From Fragum whitleyi (taxonomy: Eukaryota; Mollusca; Bivalvia; Cardiida; Cardiidae), in NCBI GenBank assembly GCA_948146395.1, contig OX411545.1:24941526-25005525 (forward strand): DNA of 64,000 nt, written 5' to 3'. Made by a program: the position numbers and the translations under genes. Positions 27,901 through 39,900 of this stretch are shown piece by piece. Under the pieces are notes generated by a model. That model ran no database searches and was not told the origin of the DNA. It worked only from the letters and a program-made list of their open reading frames with translations. Each line of letters opens with the position of its first letter. The first letter of the stretch is position 1.

Positions 27901-30900
27901 CCTAACACCAATATCGATGAGAAATGTTTAAAATTATTTTACACCAGAAAGGGGTAATAAAACTAATTTCAGAATTGTGATCATTTTATAATGGATATAA
28001 TTTCATTTTCGCTCTGCCCTTAGATTTTACCTTTTGCACAAAACTTCTCCTCCATAAGACTTTATTCATGGACATATCAACACAAAAATGAAACTATGTC
28101 ATTAATACACAATAAAGTAATTACATGCCATGCCCTTTGACCTCCAATATGGCTAAGCATCAAATATTGAAAAATCATTTGATTGCATCATATGACTGCC
28201 TTACTTGCAAAACACATAAAAGTTCACCCCAGTTTACCCACTGGTAGCACTGGGAAACTGTTGGTCTAAACCAAAATTACTTAATTACTTAAATAGTCAT
28301 GTTGTTTTAACACAAAGATTTAAAATTGTTGTTCATAAGCTTAAAAAGAAATTAATCTATAAAGTTTTCATCCATAATAATACATTATATATTTTTGAGA
28401 AAGGTACCCATAGGCCAATATTTCAGTTGGTGGTACTTAGAATGTAACAGGTCACAAAAAAAAGAGATCATCTAGGAACACCATGAAATAAATATGAAAG
28501 TACATAATGCACAAAAAGGGACCATCTAGGAACTCTGTAAAATAAACATTTGAAAAAGAGATTGAATCCAGCAAATATCAACCAGAGGTTGCATTCCAAA
28601 AATTCTTTCACAAGAAGGTAGATTGATCATTCTAAATTCAGAAAATTAGCAAAGGTTGATGAGTTTCAATCCTAGTCAGTCTTTGAATCCGCATAGTCTG
28701 ACTAGGGCCGACACTTTATTCACTACCCAGATGGTCCCTTTTGGCGTGACGGATCACAAATCTGAAAAAGGATTTGTTCCAGTACAGGTCAACCAGAAAT
28801 GGCATTTCAAAAAATTTAACCTGTAGGAAAGGTAGATTGATCATACTCGATTCAGAAAATGGGCAAAGTGCGGAAAATCTTGGTATGTCTGTATAGCATT
28901 CATTATATCCCCTCAAACTATATCAGCTTGTCGGTCGGTCCATCCGTCGATCTGTCAGTCAGTCAGTATGACCATCTGTAGCTTTTTCTTGTCCGCTCAT
29001 TTTAAGCTCCACTGGCCGAAGGCGAGGTGTCCGTCGTGCATCAGTCCGTGCGTTAGTCCGTCTGTGCGTGCATGCGTAAACTTTTCTTTAAACATCATCT
29101 CCTCCTGAACCAATGGGTGGATTATGATGAAACTTGGCCAGAATGTTCCTTGGGTGACCCTCTTCTAAAGTTATTCAAGAAATTTGGATTGACCCCCAAA
29201 TATGGGCGTGGCAGAGCAGGGCATATTTTGACCCCAAAATCTTTGAACGACATCTCCTCCTGAACCATTGAGCCGATTTCAATGAAACTTTACCAGAATG
29301 TTTCTTGGGTGACCCTCTTCTAAAGTTGTTCAAGAAATTTGGATTGACCCCCAAATATGAGTGTGGCAGGGCAGGACTTATTTTGACCCTGAAATCTTTG
29401 AACCACATCTCCTCCTGAACCATTTGGCCGATTTCAATGAAACTTCACCAGAATGATCCTTGGGTGACCCTTTTCTAAAGTTGTTCATGAAATTTGGATT
29501 GACCCCCAAATATGGGGGTGGCAGGGCTGGGCTTATTTTGACCCCGAAATCTCTGAACCTCATCTCCTCCTGAACCATTGGGCCGATTTCAATGAAACTT
29601 TACCAGAATGTTCCTTGGGTGACCCTCTTCTAAAGTTGTTCAAGAAATTTGGATTGACCCCCAAATATGGGCGTGGCAGGGCAGGGCTTATTTTGACCCT
29701 AAAATCTTTGAACAACATCTCCTGAACCATTAGGCCAATTTTAATGGAACTTTATCAGAATATTCCTTGTGTGACCCTCTTCTTAAGTTGTTCAAAAATT
29801 TGGATTGACCCCCAAATATGGGTGTGGCAGGGGGGTGCTTTTTTTGACCCGGAAATCTTTGAACAACATCTCCTGAACCATTAGGCCAATTTTAATGGAA
29901 CTTTATCAGAATATTCCTTGTGTGACCCTCTTCTTAAGTTGTTCAAAAATTTGGATTGACCCCCAAATATGGGTGTGGCAGGGGGGTGCTTTTTTTGACC
30001 CGGAAATCTTTGAATGACATCTCCTCCTGAACCATTAGGCTTATTTCAATGAAACTTTACCAGAATGTTCCTTGGGTGACCCTCTTCTAAAGTTGTTCAA
30101 GAAATTTGGATTGGATGAGATACACTGGATCAATAAGATTCAGGTCAGCAGTTAATGGCCATTCTGGTCTTCATGTTTCAAAGTGATATCTATATAGTTT
30201 TCTTCCTTGTAATTTTACATATTAGTTAAATAAGTTCATTTCTTCATAAGTTAGTTTCAACTTAGAAAAAGTCAGAATTCCTTTTGAATGCTGTTCACTT
30301 TCATTACCTTCTATTTTCAATATCTCTCTTTCAAATCTTGAGATTTTTAATCCAGTGGAGCGATACAGGCCCTCTTGGGCCTCTTGTCTTAGCAACTTAT
30401 GGGCGTATTTCGTTCAAACTTTAGAGAATGATGTGATCAGTATCAGGCAGAGATGTGCAAGTGATATTTTGTTTACTACTCATTGACTTTTGACAGAGTT
30501 TTAGCCCTTTGACGGAAAATTGCTTTTCATTATTGACAAGTACTTGTATTGGGGTATTAGGCCGCTTTGCCACAGTCTTCTTGTAAATGTTTCTGTTGTC
30601 ACCACAGTTATAGAATGAAAGTAACTATATTGGGCTTTTATTCACAGCTCCAACTGCTGCCCCATTGAACATTATCACCATGGCTACCAACTCCACTGAC
30701 ATTACTGTATCATGGCAACCACCTCCCTTAGATACACAGAATGGTGCCCTCTCTGGCTACAAGGTAAGACACACTGAATATTAACAATACAATCACCATG
30801 GTTACCAACTCTACTGACATTACTGTATCATGGTAGTCACTTACATTAGATACAAAATAGTGCCCTTTCAGATTACACGTTAACCCTTGTCATGCTGAAT

Positions 30901-33900
30901 AAATTTTGGCTTAAAATTTTCATCAAAATCAAAGGGCAAACAGTACTGAAAGTACAAACTGTAGGTCATTTTTTATTTAAAAAAAAACTAAATCTATTGA
31001 CAATTCTAGTTTGAAATTGAGAAACAGGTAGTGTAGACTACACAGACTGCACATGTGTGCAGGCTGATGTTTGTCTATAGCTCCTGTCAAAGTAGGAATA
31101 TTCCGGTTTCAGCATGGCAAGAGTTAAGACACTTACTTGCAATATTTTAGAACAAAATCATAATGGCAACCAACACTACAAAGATTAAACACTTTTAACC
31201 CCTATCCTGCAGGATTTAATTCTATCTAAAAAATGCCAATTATAGGGACATTTTAACAAAGTAGGCCCATGTTTTGCCATAATACTAAAGCAGAAAAGCA
31301 GTGTCGGCATAGACAGCACATTTGCACATCCACTATCCAGCACAGAATAGAGGAGTGTAGGCACCAACAGGGGGTACTCTTGTTTATAATTTAATCGTGT
31401 TTGTTTCAGATATTCTACTGGATCTCCAGCCAGCCCCAGGGTACAGCCAGACAGATCATTGTGAGAGAGGAGACAGTTGTCCTTAAAGATCTAGAAATAT
31501 ACACAGAATACAGTATTACAGTACAGGCCTATAATCTAGCTGGGGAAGGACCTAGGAGTCAAGAATATAGGAATAGGACTCTGGAAGGATGTAAGTCTTT
31601 TACTGCTTTATCAGACAATGAAATTAAAAGGCAGTTTTTTTCTATCCCTGAAAGAAGGAAGCATATATAATCGGACATGTAGCTACTATATGACTAGTTT
31701 GTTTAAATCCAAATCATGGGCTTTTGATGTTTCTCTGCTTATATCTTTTTGATTGGCCTACTATCAAAGTATTTTAGAAGCCATAGAAATTCAAACTGAG
31801 CGTACCTTGCAATGAGGGTAATTTTGGAAGTGAAATGTCATCAAACAATTTTATGAATGTCAATGCCACCAAAATGTTTAAAAGTGAGATTATATGCCAT
31901 GGTTTAATTTTGATATATCTATGCCATGTATAATGTATTTATATGCTTTTCTTTAATGATTTTCGGTGGTTTATCGAGTGAAATTATCAAAAACTTATAC
32001 CCTGCTTTTGTGAATTTCATCCTTTCTGACGTCATCTGTGCGGGGCAAAATAAGTGACGTCACAATGAGCGTTGCATAGCAATCACACGCAAAATGACGC
32101 GCTTTACGAAAATATGTCCTAGGAATTTCACATTTTGTCTCATTTTTGCATTAAAGAAATAGAATAATCGTTTGTTTTTTCGTGTAAGATCGATTTATAT
32201 TTCATTCGTGAACAACAGAAGCTATATTCTGTGGCTCCGTCACTCGTGAAAAATATAGTTCTTGTTGTTCACTCAATGAAATATAAATCGATCTTACACT
32301 AAAACAAAAGATTATCCTCTATATCTTTTTTTCAATACCGGAGAGACCAAATAATATTAGTTTCTGGAATATTAGCTGTACTTCTTAAGATGTCATGTGC
32401 ACCCAATTAATGAACCTAACTTAATGGTCAGATTGTCAGCTATGATTTATGATAAGTGCAATATTTTAATCATGTTTTACTGTAAAAATGTACTTCTCTT
32501 TATTCTAGTGCCAGAGAGACCAGACAATATCAGTTTCTGGAATATAACCTATACTTCACTGGACGTCATGTGGACCCCACCCACTAAACCCAATGGTCAG
32601 ATTGTCAGCTATGATTTGTCCTATGAAGAGAAGGCGGGTGGTAAGTATTTGCTGATTGTTGATTCCTTTTTGTGACACATGAAAGGATAGACCATTCTGT
32701 GAACTTTGTAAAATAAATATTTATAATAGAGATTGGATTTAGTAGGGTTCAAATTGGAGGTGGCAAAAACTCTTGTAAGGGAAAGTAGAATGATCGTTTT
32801 AATTCAGAAAGTCAAAAAAATGAAAAAAAAAAATTTCTAGTCAGCCATGCAGTCTGACTGGGGTCGACACTTTACACACCACTCAGATGGTCTTATTTTG
32901 CTTGATGATTCAGATTAACAATTTTATTATCTATGCCTAAAGAAATGTAGGACCTCATTATTTTCTAAAGACTTTAGCAGTTTTCAAAGAAATTCAAAGT
33001 TTGAATAACATAAAAGAATTTAAAACTTTTATCCAGAATTCTTGAACATACAGTATTTGTCCCATGTTCACACTAACAAAGTTTGTATTTCTTGTTTATT
33101 TCAGATAATCTAAAGATTGTCAAATTTAACATATCTGGTGACCTTACACACAAGAGGATCAGTAATCTGGTGCCGGACACCGAGTACTTGTTTTCTGTCT
33201 CTGCAAGGACTAAGATTGGACAGGGATTGAATAGTAACAGGACTACCCTTACAGGACCACAATATGGTAAGGGTCTTCATAGGCGTAGCTAGGACGTTGA
33301 AAATTTTACGCATTTCAAAGGCGACCACCAAAGAATATAGGATATAGGCGATATGTGGACTGTGACTAAAGACTAATGCCTTCCACCCGCTCCCCGTTTA
33401 TATGATTTGAGCGTTGGTGAATAATCAAACATCGTAACTACAGCTTGAAAAAGCTGTAGTTTCGATGTTATGATCATTCATCAATGATATTTTTCGAAAG
33501 AGTATTTTTACTACGCAATTGCGTAATATGCGTAATGGGAGCTACGCCCTTGTCTTCTATCTTTATTCAAACCTTTATAATTTGATTTCAGTTCTGTCCA
33601 TCAATATTTTTGTGTTGATTAGCTGAAAAGTTGGTTTTATTCTCCAATGAAGACAATTTTGAATATGTAGCTGTTTTCTAAGATTCCACAAAAAGGAGTC
33701 CTTTAAGAAATTGCTTTCATAATTGTTGATTTCATAGGTGTATGAAACTTAAAACCTTATCACACTTAACCCTTTCGTGTTTTACAAAATGTTGGACCTG
33801 TCCAAATTCAAAGGTTTTGCAGACAAAAAATTTAAAGTGGATTTAATTTGAAAAATAACCTTTCAGTAGGGTAGAAATTAGTGTGGAAAAAGAAGAAATT

Positions 33901-36900
33901 GCTTGTAAGAAGCAATTTCTTCTTTTTTCACAATGTTTTCTCAATAATAAAATCACAGACACGTAAAAAGCAGGGATTAAACAGCAAAGGGTTAATTATG
34001 AATCCGCTTCGCATATTCATACAGTGTGATTAGGATTTTTGTTTCATTGGCTACTCAGAGTATATCTCTTGATATGAAAATTCATATGGGTTCTCCCAAC
34101 AATGGGTTGGTGATGAAATCCTATATTTTAGGACCAAATTGCTCCCCCTGTCAACAACTTTATACAACACCTCTAAAAAAAGAATTTTTGCTTTGTTGTA
34201 AAATTAATTTATCTAATCATTTAGTGAGCAATGGAAGCTTTATTTTCATGAGTGGTAGATCCAATGATAAATTTATTGCTTATGTGTATATTGCTTATTT
34301 TCATAAAAATGAATGAATGACTGAGCTTATTCTTTAATGTTTCTCTGTGGATTATAGGGAAATAACAGAAGATTATCATTTGATTAACTCACAGCCAAAC
34401 TAGTGAAATTACGAAAAAAATTATAACTTGCTTTCATTTATTTCACTCTTTTTGATGTTATCATTCTAACTAGAGCCAAATGACACCATGGCATTGCATA
34501 GCAATCATGTGCAATCATTATCAAGTGATAATCAACTGATAACATTTTTGATATATCCAATAGAAAGGATGAACAGAAGTTTTATCATCTTGTTTAGGTT
34601 CTCCAGGCCGCCCAACAGTTCCTGTTGTACAGCTAAAGACACCAGATCAGACACTGATGTTGGTGTGGAGGAATGGTAACCCTGGAATTACACCAATATA
34701 CTTACATGTGGTACAGTCTAAAACAGAAGGTATGTTAAATCTTGTCATCATATTTCTAAGATACCCCTGCATAAAAAGATCAGGGGAATGTTTTTTCTGT
34801 GTGTTATTCATCTGTACTTCCAAAATTCTATCTGTTCTTAAGTAAATCTTAACCCCCCCCCTCCTTTAAAAAAAAGAAAAAAAATAGAGAAAGAAAGAAA
34901 CATATCATTGAAATGTATCTGTTGCTATTGAGGTTATTTTCATCTTTGACAAACGAAAAGACAATTGTATAATGAATAACATCATGAATAACTTACATTT
35001 TTATTGTTTTGAAGTATTTCCTAAGGTAGTGGACCTGCAAAAGTTCTGCAATGTTTCAAAAGTCATGAGCTTAAACAGTATTAACAGAGGTTTCCTAATG
35101 ATTTCATTCAATGATTTATTTTAAGTAGATTGCGACAAAAGCCTAAACTTATATAGTCAATCTTAAACACCCAATCCAAATGTTTTCTTGTCTGAGAGAG
35201 GCTGTGGTTTAAACCCACTGCTACCCAATTTTACAGCTTGGTGAACTTAGAGCTTATGCTATTAAGTGTTTTGCCCATAAACATAACCGGCGTTGGTGGG
35301 GCTCGAACCACAGACCTCCGGGTCACAGGTCAAATGCTAGGCCACCGGGGCAGTCAGTAAACTTAGGTCAAGATCATCTGAAAAAAATTCTGGCTTGCCT
35401 AGGCATCCTTTCAAAGTTGCAACACTTATTAATAACAATAACAGTTTCCTGTAAGGATTTAAAATTTCTCCTGTAAAGTTAACTATTTCTACAACCTTCT
35501 GTTTCATACTTTTCCAGATTCAGCTATGTGGATTACAATACTACAGATCCAAGGAGCTGAAACTCAAGCTGAGATATCTCTGACCAAGTTAAATCCAGAT
35601 AATGAGTACAGATTTAGGGTGTATGCCATGAACACTTATGGTATCAGTTATTATAGTGAAGCGTCAGAGATATTTAGAACACCAAGGCCAGGTATGTGTC
35701 CATTTTATATACCTCCAGTTAAGATACAGTATCACAGGGACCTGGCACATGATAATTTAGCCTTTTAAAATGATATTAGTGGAATAAATGAAAAATAATG
35801 TATTAATATATCTATAAGCATGATGATTTAGCCTTATAGAATGATATGAGTGGAATAAATAAGAAATAGCCTATCAATATATCTATAAGCATGATGATTT
35901 AGCCTTGTGGAATAATTGGGGTGGAATGAATAAAAAAAAGTCTATAAATATATCTGAATAGACTACTTTTAGCTCAGCTGTTTTCGAAGAAAACCCTGGG
36001 TATTATGAGCACCTTGGTGTCCTTGGCGTTGGTGTTGTCGTTGGCATAGGCATTGGTGTGACAAACTTTAACCTTGGTCATATCTCTGTAGTTATTGAAG
36101 ATATCTTCATAAGACTTGGCATGTGTGTTCATTATCACAAGAGCTATCAAGACTATTGATCGGGATATCCCTTAAGGCATTCTTATAAAAGTTATGCACC
36201 TTCTTTTTTACTTAGATCTTTTGCATTTACCAACACCTGAGTGTTGCACCCATAGGTGGTACTCTTGTTATTTTTTTTTATCTAAAACATTTCATAAGAC
36301 TAAATTATTACATGTATGTGCAAATCCCTGTGTACAATATCAGTATCTATTATGTATTAAAGTTTATGAGATACAGATTATATTTATGTAACGTAATTTA
36401 CATTCTGATATGAACTCAATTAAAATTCTTGCATTTACAAGAATTGTCTGTATGAGAATAATTTGCCAAAATAATAAGGATTGAGATAGGATACAGAATT
36501 AAGTACGATCAAATTACAGTGGTTAAATGAAAAAAGTTTATTCCAACATTCATGTACATGCAAAGATTCAGTTTCTGATATGATTTAAGCTTTCTTAAGA
36601 ATCACTTGCATCTCTCTGAAATATTTCAATTTAAATTTACAAATTCCAGAAATATTGGAGCCAGAAGAGCCATTCCATTACCAGCCCTGGTTCCTGGTCA
36701 TTGTAGCCCTAGTTGGTTGTATTGTGATACTAGTGGTTATTTCTTTATTGTGTCTGGTCAGTCGGAGGGGCCATACAAGTAAGTTATTTATTCACCCACA
36801 TCAATAGATCTATGAAAAATTGTTTGACCGGTGTCTGTCCATTTGTCTGTCTGTAAAAACTACACCTGAGAACTAAATATGGTGCTTTAAATGCTCGTAT

Positions 36901-39900
36901 TTAGCATGAAGAAGGTCATGGTCAGATATCAAGATCAAACTACTGCAAAAACTTAACCTGCAAACTAATCTTTTTGCAGTAAGTTCAATATTATTTGAGT
37001 AACAATGCTGATATTTCGCATGAAAGTTCCTCTCCATAAATACACATTGTACAAGGTCAATGGCAAGGTCAATTAGATGAAACATGACATTTCCTTTAAA
37101 TGTATTTTGAGGGGTCTTCACATCTTGATTTCTTTTAAGGAAAATTCTATGCAACATTGTTTTTAAAAACAATATTGAAATTGAAAACATTGTTTGGTTT
37201 GCCAAACCAGTGAAATTACCACAATTGTAAACCCACTGTTAAGATAGATTACATTTATTATAATGACGTCCTCTAAGCAGGGCTCATTCACTCTTAGACA
37301 ATTTATTTAAATCATGTTTTGGCCGTTTTAACTTTGAAGAAATAGAACATTTTTTTGATTTTCGAATAAGATCTATAAATCTTAATTGTTTTGAAAGAAA
37401 CAAAAGCCACATGACTTGACAGCTCATGAAAGTTTAACTTTTGTTGTTCACTGATGGAAATGTACAGTCTTTGGCTTTTGATATGGCTGCCAAGGTGTGC
37501 TCTATGTATTAAAACAACCAAATTGTAATTCAATAATAAGGGGTAAAAGTATGAAATCAGTTGAATATGCCTGACCTTAAATCCTACTATAACTTATTAA
37601 AATAGGAAAATGAAGCAGTCTTTCACTGAAACAAACAAGTTTCCTTTACCTATTGTATAAAGCACTTTCATTTGACTTGTTGAAATCAAATGAAAACAGT
37701 ATCAAAATTGATTTATCTCTTTCTTACAATGATTTCCATAAAACATGTCATGCTGAACCCTGAATATTGCTTTTTTGGCAGGAGGCATAGACACAGATCA
37801 GCCTGCACATATGTTTATGTGCAGGCTGATCTTAGTCTATACCACCTGATTTTCTCCTTTAGACCAGATTTTTTTCAAACTAAATACTTAATCATAATAA
37901 GTGCATCTAGTGATTTCAGCACTTTGATTTAAATGCAATTTATTATGGTTAATAATTAGCACAACAATGGTTGAATTGTATAAATACTGAAAAAGATTAA
38001 AGTACAGGGTAAATGGGGACTAATTGGTCTATTGAATTCCATTTAGCTTGGAAATTTTTGTTTGTGGTGATGTCCTAAGATTTCTCTTTATGACAGAAAT
38101 GTCTCGATTATTGCCTGTGATTGATGTTTGAAGCCATTCAAGGTGTCTAAATGTCCATACAAACATTCAGTAATGCAAGGTCCTATGGCATCATTTAATG
38201 GATTACGTGATAACAAACCCTTTTACACAGAGAGTCTTTGTTGTTTCAATTTTCCTCCACCATAGATCTATGAATTAGTGGACATGTAGTTTAGTGAGTA
38301 AGAGCCTTTTTATGCCACCAAATAAAGTTGGGTATTGGTATCGTTTTCTCCATACGTCTGTATTTATAATTTATTTTAACACAACTCCTCCCCCAATTAT
38401 TGATTGATTTTCGTGAAATTTTCACAGAATGTTCCTCATCATGTGACCATGTGCATATCATTAGAATTCAGTGATACTATCTGCCTAATGGATAAAGGGG
38501 TATTTTTTATAAACCCCCTTCTTGTAGAGGGGGGTATGGTGGTTTCACCATGTCTGTTTGTCTGTCCATCCATCTGTCTGTCCAGCTTTAGACCGTTTGG
38601 TTTCCAGACTCTAATTTTAGAACTAAGCCACCTAGAATCATGAAAAATTCATACAAATGCTTCTTATGACCAAAGGAAGTGCCCTGTTATTTTTGGTTCA
38701 CATGGGTCAAAGGTCAAGGTCACAGTCAGCCTTTATCTAGTTGACAAAGTTCTGGTGGGGGTTATTAGTCTGCTTTGCATCATCTCCAGTTTAGAAAAAA
38801 ATCCCGTAGCAGAGTAAATTGTGACTTTGACACTCTTGTTAAAGAATGATTTAAGGTAGACTAGTAGACCTTTAATAGTTCTGCAACATTTCGAAGGTAA
38901 TGAACTTTCACAATGTAAACCAAGGTTTCCTAATGAAAGTCATTAGGAAACTTCAGTTAACACTTGTTTAAGTTCATAACTGCCGAAACTGATCTATTAC
39001 AGGTCTACTACCTTAACTAAATGTTTCTCTTTTCTTCAGAAAATAAAAAGCCTAGTAATAGCACATCAATGTCAAACCTTGCACCCAGCACAGCGGAACC
39101 AGAAGACGGAGGGTTTACCAATTTTGATACCAACAGACAATCAACACATAGTCGACGAAATAATAATAAGTTTGCTGGTATTAGAAATGGCAATGTTAAT
39201 GGTATTTATGCAAGGTAACTATTGGTATACACACTATTTTAAACCTTTACTAAGTTTCAAAATAACCATATGCTCGAAGATGATAATTGGGATTGGCAAA
39301 TGTAAAAAAGAAAAGATCACAACATTCATGAAATGTAGTAAAGTTACTACAAGAAATCACAATTTTTAGAGCCACTCTACAGGGTATGAACCCTGCTCAT
39401 ACTGTTCATGGTATATTTCCACTGTATTTGGGAGACATAATAGACTAAGATCAGCCTGCACTGGCATGCAGTCTGATCTTAGCCTTCACTGTCTGCTTTC
39501 TACTCAATTATTGAGGAAAAAACTTTAGCTGGACTTTTTAATTTGTACCAAATCATGAGAAAAACTTCATTTTTCAAAACTTTCCAATTCAACCAGATAT
39601 TTTCCATTATTGTAGCATCGTGTGTTAAATAAAATTTATTTTAAGCAGAAGTTCAACCTTCCTTACATATAATTTTACCATCTCTTTGAACTATTCTCAG
39701 GTCACCTCCACGGCCCAGCCCAGCCAGTGTGGCTTATAGTGATGATGATGGTGCTTCAGTAGCCAAGGCCCCACTGCCTGATGATGATGATGATGATTCT
39801 TCAAGCAGTTGTACAGAAAAACCTTCACAGGCTGGCGACTCTACAGATGTATGTGAAAATGCAAATTATTAAATTCTACTTCTATCAATTGTATAGTCAG

